Assembly: GCA_963930655.1 (NCBI GenBank)
Contig: OZ005620.1
Location: 21,801,501-21,865,500 of the forward strand
DNA from: Myrica gale
Taxonomy: Eukaryota > Streptophyta > Magnoliopsida > Fagales > Myricaceae
DNA: 64,000 nucleotides
Direction: 5' to 3'
The notes under the pieces are model-generated. The model saw nothing but the letters and a program-made list of their open reading frames with translations. It was not told where the DNA came from and made no database searches. Within the stretch, counting starts at the first letter, position 1; each line of letters begins with the position of its first letter. The translations under genes and the position numbers were made by a program. This document shows, in pieces, positions 34,905 to 45,453 of this stretch.

Positions 34905-35690
34905 TGTAGGCAATTCGTAGGCAAAAACCCCCCTTTGTGGAAGAGCCCCAGCTCAAAAAAAAAAAAAAAGTGGAAGAGCCCCAGCTGACTTTATTTTCAT
35001 TGCTTGGTCTGATAGATAGAGGCAAGGCTTTGATGGTGGCGATCACCTCTTTTGGCAGAGAAAAAAATACCATGGAATAAGGTTTGATCCTATTCATGAG
35101 GATTAGTAAATATTTCATTCCAAAAATAGAAAGTTCAAAACAATTGAGATTTTTTTTTTGAGATCGGATGTAGTTATTAATTCTTGATCTGTCATGTACA
35201 AAATGAAAACTTCATTCTCGATTCTACCGGCTGAAAATCAAAGATTGAAAACCAGGATTGCAATGATTTACTGATTTAGGATGTTTCGACACGAGTCCAA
35301 CAAGACTTGAGGTCGACAAATGGTAGTAAGCAAGTGAATGTAGTTACTAAACTAGAAATTTGTCATCCATCCATTGGGCGTGACGTGTAGCCGTTAACTA
35401 CATCCGTAATTTTCGTCATCTAAATAAATAGAGAGGCTAAACTAAAAATTTGTCAAAATCACATGAAGCCGTATAAAAAAACTTACCTACAAAGATTAAT
35501 ATGGGAATCGCGAAAACTCATGGACTGATGAAGTAATTTAGCCATATAAACAAAAGTTATTCGTAAAAAATAACATTTACAATTTTTACAGAAAGAAATC
35601 ATGTACAAATAAATCGATGAACAAATTAATAATGAACAGTTACAACAAGCAATTAAAAAATATCAACAAATATGAAAAGATACTATTTGC
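34905..35690. other. Intergenic DNA with a short duplicated motif
   Basis: GTGGAAGAGCCCCAGCT occurs twice (about 34938 and 34971), separated by a long A run. Otherwise no feature recognised. Confidence 0.4.
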
Positions 35691-36150
35691 TCCTCCGTTC
35701 CTAATGCTTTTAGGAATAGAAAACAACATATCATTACTCTCCTTTATGAACCTGATTTTTCTGAGAAAAATATACCTACCAAAGCTTGACCCATACAAAA
35801 GAATAATGAATATTTAGACATTTGTAAAAACAAATTCAGTCTTTAATTGATAAAAAAATTAATTCGTCCTTCTAAGTCTCCTTGGAGCTGTGCTGTTTTT
35901 TATGTAATGAATGCTGCCGAAAAGGAACGTGGTGTCCCTCGACTTGTTATTAACTATAAACCTTTGAATAAAGTTTTAAGATGGATAAGATATCCAATTC
36001 CTAATAAAAAAGATTTGCTTAATCGATTGCATGATGCTTGTGTTTTCTCTAAATTTGATATGAAGTCCGGATATTATCAAATACAAATTGCTGAACAAGA
36101 TAGATATAAAACTGCTTTTACAGTTGAAAAAATACTGACGATTTAAAAAG
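35690..36150 (+). mobile_element. Endogenous pararetrovirus fossil (Caulimoviridae), reverse transcriptase part
   Basis: Fossil viral sequence on the plus strand. It reads as the N-terminal part of a Caulimoviridae reverse transcriptase: LIRPSKSPWSCAVFYV, GVPRLVINYKPLNKVL, RYPIPNKKDLLNRL and FSKFDMKSGYYQIQIA. Lysine and asparagine content is high. It is broken and incomplete, with several lesions and only part of the polymerase domain. The genus cannot be fixed from this piece. Confidence 0.85.
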
Positions 36151-36169
36151 GATGTTTAAACGATCGAAC

Positions 36170-36990
36170 AGTAGAAATAGTATTGCAAGTGGAAGTTCTA
36201 ATAGTAATAGTATGAAAAATAGTACTGCAATTGACAATACCTTAAGCATTAAATCTTGCTAATATTTTACTATAATCATAATGAACCGTTGGTTGTTTAT
36301 TCGAAAAAGAAGATGAAGAAGATTGTATTTTCATATTTTTCATTTTCAAGAGAAACTCATGTTGTATTTCTTTATCTTGTATTTGGGTGATAGCTTCTAA
36401 CAAAAGTTGATCAGATTTTGTTAAAACAAAAACTTTTTTACAAGTACAGTTATCATCTAAACAATTACATAATTGGACCTCATCATTTTCAAAAGAAGAG
36501 GAAGAAGAAGAAGGAACTGGAGAAGTTGATTGATCATTTAAAATATTTTAAACAATTTGTTTTTTATTTCATCTGGAATTTCTAACTGTTCTATTTTCTT
36601 TCTGACAACATTTATTAGCAAAGTGTCCAGTTTTTTCACATTTCCAACACACAACATTTTTTTCTATCTTTTTGTTTTTTAAATTTCTTAAATGGTTTAG
36701 AAGAGGATGATTTAGGTTTAGAAGAATATTTATTTTTATTAAACCACTTATTATATTTTGATTTTTTAGATTTATAATATTTATTATGTTTTCTTCTCTT
36801 CAAGGGGACAATCGGAATGGAGTAACCATATTGTTCACAAAAATGACATAGTTTATATATAGGGAGAGAGAGCTGATATGTGTTTTTATTCGACTAATTG
36901 TCTACTAAAAGAAATGACGACGCTGCTGATTTCATATCCCAATTACGTACTCTTCTCGCCATAATTTGATATTTCGAACTAATTTGTTAT
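36170..36990 (-). mobile_element. Endogenous pararetrovirus fossil (Caulimoviridae), coat-protein part, opposite strand
   Basis: On the minus strand a very Lys-rich tract (around 36.70-36.80 kb) is followed by a CCHC-type zinc knuckle, CWKCEKTGHFANKC (about 36620-36660), and an acidic Ser/Glu-rich tail. This is the layout of Caulimoviridae capsid proteins. It is broken and lies head to head with the reverse transcriptase part at 35.69-36.15 kb, which shows rearrangement after or during integration. Confidence 0.75.
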
Positions 36991-36995
36991 TTGAA

Positions 36996-37228
36996 GGGCA
37001 TGGTTTGACTAAAAATTCTAGAATTTGAATTCAATTTTTTAAATTTATATTTTTAATATTATTTTTATACGTATATCAATACAACTCAATATTATCTTTT
37101 TTACACATATCAATACAACTTTTACAAATTTTATACGAATGTCAATAATACTCAAACATCACCTAAATATTCCTATTATTCTTAAAATTTAACAAATTTT
37201 CTCAAAATAAACTTACTCAAATATAACC
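36996..37228 (-). mobile_element. Tourist-like MITE copy
   Basis: A 233-bp AT-rich element starting GGGCATGGTTTGAC and ending with a loosely inverted match (right reverse complement GGTTATATTTGAGTAAG). GAA on the left and TAA on the right suggest an eroded 3-bp target duplication. Repeated ATCAATACAACT motifs resemble the 5.7-kb copy. It abuts the 3' end of the TIR-only gene. Confidence 0.55.
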
Positions 37229-37246
37229 TAAATATTCACATTATTT

Positions 37247-38721
37247 TTAAATATGTAGTGCGTATTCTTTACGAAAATAAAACAACAGACAAAATAGAAA
37301 GAAATAGAATAAAACAAAATAAAATACGGAAGCAGGGTCGCTGTCATCCGATAAGGGTTGCCGCGACGTGTCAAAGTTGACCATGCTTGGAGGACCTCGT
37401 TCCGTGGCGGGAGACGGGCTATTGCGATGAATTTCGGCGAAATCATTGAAGACGCTTGGAGGATCTCGTTCCGTGGCAGCAGACGAGCTTCTGCGACGAA
37501 TTTCGGCGAAACCATTGACGACGTTTGGACGAATTTGTTGTGTGCTGGCAAACAACCTTCTGCCACGAATTTCAGTGGTATCCATATCCAAAGCTGTCGC
37601 CGTGGAGGCACCATAGTTTCCACTAATATTCAAACGCCGATAAACGTTCTGGACTATTTCTTCGATGAATTCGGATTGCTTCCTAGCAATACAAAGCATA
37701 AGATTAATTTAATAAGATATCGTATTTTCCAAATAAAAAGATACTTAATGGCAATGGTAGGCTATGGCCTATGAGTATAAATTTTATTAACAAAATACGT
37801 GTGCCCCCCTCTTACTATTATTAGAGAAGTGAGCGGGCTAAAAGAGTTATTACAGTTTTTTTTATTGGGCGAGGGTTTGCTGCAGTTCGGGTAACCGAAA
37901 GGGTCAGACGTGGGTCTTGCCCGTCCGAACAGTACAACACTGTTCGGGTAGGAACAACCGACCCTCACAATTGCAGCAAAATTTGACAGAACTGTAGCAA
38001 ACTCTCACCCTTTTTTTTCTCGTATAGGTTGGGACTAATTTCTTTTGTTCTCCATTTTGAACTTCATCTTTAGACCGTCAATTAAAATGTTGTTGATTTA
38101 AGCGTGATTTTCATGAAATCCAACTCGAAAAGAGTCGTAAGTATCAGTCAATTTTGGTACTTACTGCAGTCTCTTTACCAATTCATACATAATTTCCTAA
38201 AGTAGCCGTACAGAAAAACAAAAATCAATTTTAATGAAAGAACAAGCTGTGCTAAAGAAATACCTTTCTTTCTTCCAATGGAACCCAGACAAATTGGCTA
38301 CTTTCGTTAGGGCTTTCCTCCACCTCTGCACCTTCTTGACATCATTTTTGAATCTCTTCTCGTGATCGGCGAATGGTTTTTGAAAACTTTTTGTTTGGTT
38401 TCGTACTTCTGATGGTTCTACTCCGTAAAACACTGGAAGAACATGTTGTTTCTTTCTTTCCCTACACTCGAGAATAATCATCAACTCATCCAAGCACCAT
38501 GTGGATGAGACATAATTTTCTGAGAATACGATGATCGAAATCTTCGACTCCTCGATGGCTTTAACAAGTGCAGGCCAAATAGTAACTCCCTTTCTCAACA
38601 TGTTGTCAATGTAGGTCTTGATCCCTCTTTGATGCAAAGCGTTGTCCAGATGAGCAACAAAAGTGTTTCGGACATCTTCCCCTCTAAAGCTCAAGAATAC
38701 ATCATAAGAGGAGGAAGTCAT
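37247..38721 (-). CDS. TIR-only (TIR-X) protein with a 23-residue coding repeat tail
   Basis: Candidate immune TIR protein; plant TIR domains are NAD+-cleaving enzymes or adaptors. Two exons: 38721-38264 and 37682-37247, with donor AAAG|GTATTT and acceptor GCTAG|GAAG. These are the same phase and site as in the complete TNL next door. Total 297 residues from the ATG at 38721 (MTSSSYDVFLSFRGED). The TIR domain is about residues 5-150, with the catalytic-type Glu in STWCLDEL (E79). After the splice it reads RKQSEFIEEIVQ, the usual linker into NB-ARC, then leaves TNL homology. The tail has three tandem 23-residue units (188-256; consensus around FAEIRRRSS-AATERDPPSV), an acidic stretch and a strongly hydrophobic segment (about 271-289), ending RKEYALHI. 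No NB-ARC or LRR follows. No lesion in the frame, but expression is unproven. Confidence 0.7.
37420..37625 (-). repeat. Coding tandem repeat, 69-bp period, about three copies
   Basis: Units share TTTCGCCGAAATTC(G/A)TCGC and GCCACGGAACGAG(A/G)TCCTCC on the minus strand. The period of 69 bp keeps the reading frame, giving 23-residue units. The first unit is the most diverged. Confidence 0.85.
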
Positions 38722-38752
38722 AGCGTAGGTACTGAATGCCTGAACGCCCGAG

Positions 38753-39010
38753 ACGAGCTTGATCACTTACTTCTTAGAGATAGTTGGAGCAATGACGACA
38801 CTCCTAAGAGTTAAATATAATGGAGAAGTTGGAGTACACTTTTTTCAAAGACTAGCGCCAAGCAACCGATATCTTACCCGACGTTCAAGTCGAGGTCCAT
38901 TGCCGTGCTTTGTGTGATCAACTCGGTCAAAAACGTATTAGAAAATAGGGTACTTTTGTCTCACAAAAGAAGAACCCAAGTATAAAGTTCACATGAAAAA
39001 TACTTAACTA
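38753..39010 (-). promoter_or_regulatory. Upstream region of the TIR-only gene, homologous to TNL upstream DNA
   Basis: 38753-38850 matches 50697-50790 (GAGCTTGAT...CTTCTTAGAGATAGTTGGAG and TTAAATATAATGGAGAAGT). 38895-39010 matches 51605-51730 (GTGCTTTGTSTGATCA, CTCACAAAAGAAGAAC). The TIR-only gene was therefore duplicated together with its upstream DNA. Confidence 0.7.
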
Positions 39011-39237
39011 TGAGTTGAAGAATCAGTCAATGCAGTTGTTGATAAAGAGGAGCATATCCGGTCCTATGAAACAAAGAGATAATATTAGTTAATAATGACT
39101 TTTGAAACGTAATTAACAAGATACAGCAAAGTAAAAAACACGATTAAAACTAAAACCACAGTTTTCTTGGCGTGGGTAAGATTTGTCCTGAGAGTGTGGA
39201 CCCGGGCTGGGTTTACACGACTTTCGGCCAGATTATC

Positions 39238-39434
39238 GGTATGTTTGAGGGTTAAAATTTTGGGTATCGAGGTTTGAGAAATATTATAAAGTAAAGAAAT
39301 GTTATGGGAGTTGGTGAAAAAGTGAAAAGAGAAACGATTTTTAATAAATATTATAATAATAAAAAATTATGTGGTAAATTTTTTAGTAGTAAATCTAAAA
39401 TTTTGAGCCCAATTAATTGGGACTCAAACATGCC
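39238..39434 (+). mobile_element. MITE with GGTATGTTTGAG ends
   Basis: Begins GGTATGTTTGAGGG and ends CTCAAACATGCCC (inverted). AT-rich and non-coding, about 197 bp. A reverse-oriented relative lies at 32690-32863. The target duplication could not be fixed. Confidence 0.65.
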
Positions 39435-39570
39435 CTATGTACCGACCCGTTGGCCTTTTGGGTTGGGCCTATAGGGCCCGGTGGTTTGTAACCTTTTAAG
39501 GCCTAATAGGGAATAAGATCCACCGTCCTGCTGGCATTTGGGATGGTTTGTAAACTAAAATTTCGGTTCG

Positions 39571-39657
39571 TTTTCTAAGCACAATCTAAAAAGAAATAGC
39601 TTAGCACAAATATTAATACCCACGACTCACATGTTTTTTTAGATTGTGCTTAGAAAA
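39571..39657. repeat. Perfect 22-bp inverted repeat (hairpin)
   Basis: TTTTCTAAGCACAATCTAAA plus two more bases (39571-39592) pairs exactly with 39636-39657 across a 43-base loop. Could be a small foldback element or structured RNA; nothing shows transcription. Confidence 0.8.
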
Positions 39658-40454
39658 ACATAATCCCCTTTCGCCTCACACTGGTGTAACATATGAACTC
39701 CGAAACTTTTAAAGACAAATGAATGATCTGAATTCTCACCGTAGATGTGAATCCGTAGATGAGGATCGCCGTCTAATTGCTCTTGATACACCATTTCTCA
39801 TAAGGTAGTAGCTCCAACTATTCTAGCCATACATGATCAGAACCCATTAAATCAAGTTCTCTGGATACTCCACACCATCTGAAACCTCTACCGAGCATCC
39901 TGACCGCCGGCTGTCTAAGTTGACTGGTTCCATTAATGACAACACAAAAAGATTCCCCTGATGCCCCTCAGATGCTACCTGACAACATTTATTTCACGAA
40001 AACACATGTAGATCCTCCTCGTAGTACCTGAAGAAGTCTGGAATCTTATCTCCCGGAAATATAATGCCACGTGGATGGTCGCAGGAGCCCCATTGCACAT
40101 AATTCCCTACTTCCACAAGCATCGTGCAGCATCCAGATAAGTCAACCCAACGTAGCTATGCCGCCTATGCTCAAGTCGCTTGTATTGAATTTAAATTTTT
40201 TTGATACTTCTGGAAAACTCTTCAATGATCTGCATCCTGAAGCATATACCTCTTGTATATTTGGTGGGAGTTCTGGAATTTCTTGAACATTGTCGCAATA
40301 CGACAAATGAAGATGAAGGGTCTTCAATCCAAAAAATCTTCCGACGCTTGAGGGAAGGCTGACAATGTCACTTCTTGATAGATCTAACTCAAAATCTTCC
40401 GATCCGAGGAGAAATTGAACGTCATTAAGGAAGAGACTGAAGAACAAAGGTTTC

Positions 40455-40617
40455 CAGGGACGGCAGTGCGGCTGGGCCAGTCCCTTCCCCACTAGCCCTG
40501 GAAGCAGGCCTGGGCGGCTGGGCCAGTGGGGGCAGACCTGCTTAAAAAAAAAATCAACGGTGGCATGGGAGCCAGTGGGGCGGCCGACCCCACCGGCACC
40601 CCTGGCTCCGCCCCTGA
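40455..40617. mobile_element. hAT-like MITE in the TNL relic
   Basis: Starts CAGGGACGGCAGTGCGGC and ends GGCTCCGCCCCTG, giving short inverted ends CAGGGRCGG. GC-rich against AT-rich surroundings and absent from the paralogous TNL. An 8-bp target duplication is not clear. Confidence 0.5.
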
Positions 40618-40739
40618 CCATACTGGACAAAAGTAAAAAAAGAAGAAAAAAGGGCAAAATTTAACAGTGACTCCATTTGCTTTTCTAGAAAAGTAGAAGA
40701 AAACCAATTATTCTGTTATATTGTTCAAATTGATACCTA

Positions 40740-41830
40740 CGATGTAACTGTGAAGTCGAGTTAGAATTGACATATGTTGTTATCTCCGCGGAGCAATTGA
40801 CATGCAGTTACTTTATCTAAAAGAATCTACTACCCAGTTGGTTGGTTTTGCAGATGTAGATTATTTATCTGATTCCTATAAAGGTCGATCATATACTGGA
40901 TATTTGTTTATCTATGGAAGTATTGCTATATCATGGAACTTTGTTAACCAAACAATATTGATACCTCTTCAAATCACTCGGAAATAGTTGTGATTCACAA
41001 AGGCAAGCTGAGAATGTGATTGGTTCAAATCAATGATTCGATATATTCAAGAAAAGTATGGTCTTTCGACAATTAAAGGAGTCGAATACCATTGTACGAA
41101 GACAATGCTGCTTGCATTACACAAACCAGAGAAGGTTATGTTAAAGGCGATATAATCCTACAAGCTTCAGAAGAGCGATCAAATCAGTATCTGTCAGATA
41201 CGATTAAGTGATTGGTAGATTTATTCATCAAAGTATTATCAAGTGCAACATTCAAGAAGATATTGCACAGCATTCGAATGCGACGGCTCAAAAAATTTTC
41301 ATTATGAAGCTCATCGTAATTTTGAGGGGAGTCTACTAGTTTGATACAGATTGTACTTTTTTTCTTTCGCTAAGGTTTTGTCCCATTGGGTTTTTCTTTG
41401 CAAGGTTTTAATGAGGCAATCTTCTACCACTCAAAGAAACATACGAATAATGTACTATTTTTCCTTCGCTATTGATTTTTTCCCATTGAGTTTTCCTTAG
41501 CAAGGTTTTAACGAGACATATTCGTTGTGTATGATCATCCAAGGGGAAGTGTTATGAATATTATGAGTTATTATGGATGACTGTTACACCCGTTACACCT
41601 TTTACCAACTGTTAGTTTTATCACCATTATGTACCTTTTATTTCCATTTGAATTCCTTTTAATTCTATGTATCTCCTCTATGCCTATATAAATGGGTATT
41701 GAGATGAATTGTGAGAGACAACAATATTTTAGAACATATCATAATTCTTAAAAAACTATTGCTCTCTTTCTTTATTTGTTATGCTTTTATTACGCTCTCT
41801 ATATCGTATTATTCCTTAATTTTACAAAAC
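40740..41830 (+). mobile_element. Ty1/Copia fossil: RNase H remains, purine tract and 3' LTR
   Basis: A 5'-truncated, broken Copia element on the plus strand. It has RNase H sequence (LVGFADVDYLSDSYKGRS, TGYLFIYGSIAISW near 40.84-40.93 kb), an untranslated part with the usual AAGGTTTTAAYGAGRCA repeats, a purine-rich AAGGGGAAG and the start of an LTR at about 41550 (TGTTATGAATATTATGAG) running to about 41.83 kb. It interrupts the LRR exon of the TNL relic. The rest of the element is absent. Confidence 0.8.
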
Positions 41831-42563
41831 TTCGCACTTGGTAAGAATTAATTTTTTTGAGTCCTGTGAAACCCAAAGGATGGAGGCAATTTATATGTGC
41901 CATTGATTTCTGAGTCAATGATCTTTAAATATTTCATTTCGCACCCGATGTCAGGAAAGCATGTGAGGCTTTAAGCAACCACTGAGTTGAAGATACGACA
42001 AGGATGGCAACTCGAGGCGACTGGGAAAAGTGGAAAGACGAGCAGTTTAAAACCGACAAAACTAGAAGCTTATGAAGGAATCCAACAGAATCATGAACCT
42101 CCACCAAATTTATGCATCCATCCAGTCTCAAATGTGTCAGATTTTTGCTATTTGAAAGATCCGGAATTTTTTGCAGGAATTTATATTCCGTGAAATCCAT
42201 TGATGTCAAGTTCTGAAAAGAACAAAAAAATAGAAATTAAGAACTCGGCCTGAATTAAAGCATATATAGTTCTAAGTGGGAAATATTGGAAGTAAAATTT
42301 ACCTCAGCATATATTCTCGCCTTAAATTCTTTGATGAGGCTGTGAGGCATATGAAGTTCAACAAGTTTCTCTCCACCAAAATTCGATCCTAGATCTTTGA
42401 TGAGGCTGTGAGGAATATTAAGTTCAACAAGTTTCTTTCCACGAAAATTCGATGGTAGATCTTGCAGAGGACAGTTCGGCCAATTGAGCGCTCTTAATTC
42501 ATTAGACAAAAAATTAGGTCCTTCAGAAAAGCATGCATTAGGGTTTATAAACAGTTTGAGCCT

Positions 42564-43001
42564 GGGTTCGGTTATGGTGCTGATGCTTAAGGTGTTGATG
42601 GGTGCTGATGGACGACCACGATTATATTTTCAAGATTCAATGGCTCATAACACGTCACCTCAATTAATGAATATGACCCGCAAATTTGACCTGTTTTACT
42701 GTGACCTGCGAATGAGATCCGTCGACCGCTACATGAACAGGTCAATCGCTACATGAACAGGTCGATCGCTACATGACGTGGTCCACCTCAATTAATGAAT
42801 ACGACCAGCGAATGAGAGCTGGTCGACCACTACACGTAGGACAGACTCTCATTCGCGGGTCGGCAATAAAACAGGTCAAATTCGCGGGTCACATTCATTA
42901 ATTGAGGTGACGTGTTATGAGTCATTGGATCTTGAAAATATAATCGTAGTCGTCCATCAGCACCCTCAGCACCTTAGGCATCAGCATCATAACCCGTTCC
43001 G
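42564..43001. mobile_element. Foldback MULE-like MITE
   Basis: A 438-bp element with inverted arms of about 150 bp. Left GGTTATGGTGCTGATGC, CACGTCACCTCAATTAATGA; right the reverse complement, with GGTTATGATGCTGATGC at the outer end. Flanked by a 9-bp direct repeat, TTTGAGCCT (42555-42563) and TGTGAGCCT (43002-43010), 8 of 9 identical and typical of Mutator-like elements. The paralogous TNL exon is uninterrupted at this point. The centre carries repeated TCGCTACATGA/TCGACCGCTACA motifs. Confidence 0.88.
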
Positions 43002-44162
43002 TGTGAGCCTTGTCATCTTCTTAAAGACTTTTGAACTCAAAGTGAATCAAGTCCGGTTTTGGCAACTCTATCACTATGCCTTCAACTTTTTTTGTTCCCT
43101 AATAAGACAATCAATAAGTATGCCAGCGAAATCAAATTAGTTTTACCAAGTTTTTTATAATTAAATGCTTGCTAGCTAGAATTATAATTTTGATCGATGG
43201 GTAATTATTCCACTCAACAAAAACGGAAACAAATTAACGTCCGTCCAGCTAGCTTTAAAGGTTATTTTTCTTTCTAATATTTTCAAGCTGAGCGATTTGA
43301 ATTGATTATTCGAAAATACATTCAAAGTATCAAAACTTACGTACGTTTTTTTCTCCCAATTCACATCTGAATCTCCTAATTTTAACAGGAAAGAATTAAA
43401 AAGACATTTTACTTGTTATATATAGAACCATATTTTTTTTTTCAAAATAGATAAAGAAAAGATAGACATGATGAGTTTAGTTCATATATCCTCACTTCAC
43501 CATTTTATATAAATAGTAAGTATTTTCTACTAGCTATGTTTCACTCTTAAAAAGATCAAATTAAGAATTTGACTTACCGTATTATATTCCAATACATGCC
43601 GAATGTCTTCATGAAACCACAATCTACTACGTTCACCAGGTTCGTATGATTCTTTTCGAACAACTTCTCTACCCATATCTCGTAGCAAATCATGCATCCT
43701 CAGTGTCTTGACTTCAATACTTATGAGACACTTATCTATAAGCTTCTTGATGTGGAAGTGACAATTGTCCCATATTGGACTGACACGATTTACATCAGCT
43801 CCTATGAAGAAACATGCAATGTCCAGGAAAATTTTCTTTTCTTGCTCATTCAATATGTTATAACTTATTTCAAATATATCTTGGATAGCTTGATTAGGAA
43901 TTTTTTTGTAGCTTTCCAATGCACTTTTCCATGGTTGCATGTCACTGTCATATAGATCTGAACACAGTACTGTTAATACTAGTGGAAGACCCTTCGCATA
44001 ACCCATTACATCTTCTGTGACTTCAACAAAATTATCATCAAGTTTGTCTTGATGGAAGGCATGCCAACTTAAGAGCTGAAAAGCTTCGTTGTGATCCAAT
44101 TCCTTTGCCTTGTATTGCAAATCAACTTCATGCTCATTGAGAAAATGCTTATCTCTTGTTGT

Positions 44163-45148
44163 TAGGGCTGAACAAATTTAGGCCGGGACCGACCCAAACC
44201 GGCCCGAACCAACTGGACCGACCGGTTTTGGGCCACCACCGTTTCGGGTGTCGGCCCAAATACTTAGAAAACCGAGTGGGTGGGTTCGGCCCAAGATTCT
44301 GGGTACCTAGGATCGTTGGCTGAACCGAACCGAGGAGTATTTGAGACTTCTGCTTTTTTAAAAAAAAAAATCTTAAGTGGGGGTGGGACGATGTCGTCTC
44401 CCACCCCCTTAGGCCTTAAGGCTTACTCCCTTTTTGATTTTACGCAAATAATCCCCCACCTCTCGAGTCCCCACTCCACCCTTCTCTCAAAACCCTAGCC
44501 GCCGCCCCCCACCGCAGCTCACCCCCCTCTCCGACATCGTGTCACTCACTCTCTCCCTCACGCCCTCACCTCTCAGCTCCTCCACACCGGTTTCCCTCTC
44601 TTTCTCTCTCTCTCTCAAGTCTCAACGCCCACGGCTTGCACTGCGAGGCGTGTCTCGCAAATGGAAATATACGACCAAGATGTACCCGAATCCAACCTGT
44701 TAGTCCCACTTCGAAGGTGATTGCTATACACCCTCACTTCTGCTTGTTCCTTCTTTGTTTCGTTTCTGCCATTTGGTAGTGGATGCGGACGTGAACGTTT
44801 TGAATAGGTGAAGGTGTTGCCGTTTAATCGATACTCGTGGTTGACGATGCACAACGCGTTTTTTACGCTGGGAGAGAAGTCGGCCACATGTTGGTGGTTA
44901 GGCGGTGGGCTGTTGTCATCTCTGTTGCTGAATAAACTTCTTGGAAAAGTTAAGAAAGCTTCTAGTATATGGTCAACTGGGCCCAACCGATCGAACTGGG
45001 CCGACCCCTGAGCCTGGTCGGCCCGGCCAGTTTTCCCAACCGTCGGTTCGGCTATCGGTTGGGAAATTATGATAACCGAACCAATCGGTTCGGTTTTCAG
45101 TTAGGGCCCAAAACCGAACCGACTGGACGGTTGTTCACCCCTACTTAA
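44163..45148 (+). mobile_element. Pack-type hAT-like element carrying host gene fragments
   Basis: Inserted in the NB-ARC exon of the TNL relic. The ends TAGGGCTGAACAA and TTGTTCACCCCTA are inverted. The direct repeat TGTTGTTA (44157-44164 and 45149-45156) matches the uninterrupted paralogue (TTGTTGTTACGAT). An alternative placing gives CTTGTTGT/CTTAATGT. Both readings give 8-bp duplications, as for hAT elements. The subterminal parts are rich in CCGGCC/GGTTCGG. The interior holds a captured PLC-like phosphodiesterase gene fragment with its intron, and a pyrimidine-rich leader-like stretch with AAAACCCTAGCCGCCGCC. No transposase, so non-autonomous. Confidence 0.8.
44633..44888 (+). pseudogene. 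Captured exons of a PI-PLC X-domain (PLC-like phosphodiesterase) gene
   Basis: Exon 44633-44716 encodes GLHCEACLANGNIRPRCTRI then QPVSPTSK. An intron 44717-44807 has intact GT (GTGATTG) and AG (TGAATAG). The next exon from 44808 encodes VKVLPFNRYSWLTMHNAFF then TLGEKSAT. These match the Cys-rich start and the LPFNRYSWLTTHN(S/A)F motif at the entry to the X domain of plant PI-PLC X-domain-containing proteins. The homology ends at about 44888, before the rest of the catalytic domain. Retention of the intron shows DNA-level capture rather than retroposition. Confidence 0.85.
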
Positions 45149-45453
45149 TGTTGTTACGATGATTCTACTTCCCAAACTAAACCAATCACATGCTCCGACT
45201 AGTTTTTCTAATTGTTTTGACTCGCTTACATCATCAAGAATTAAAAGAACCTTTTTGAAGCGAAGTCTATTCTTTATCTCACTACTTCCTTGATCCTCAT
45301 TATGAACTTTTAAAGTCGAATGCCCTAAATCTGAAACAAAAGTATCTCTTGCAGTGGGGCAATATTGCAATTCTCTTTTTTAGATTATGTTTGAATGTCT
45401 CCAAGAAAAAAACTACGTCGAAGTCACAAAAAATAGAGATGTAGACTGCTTTA

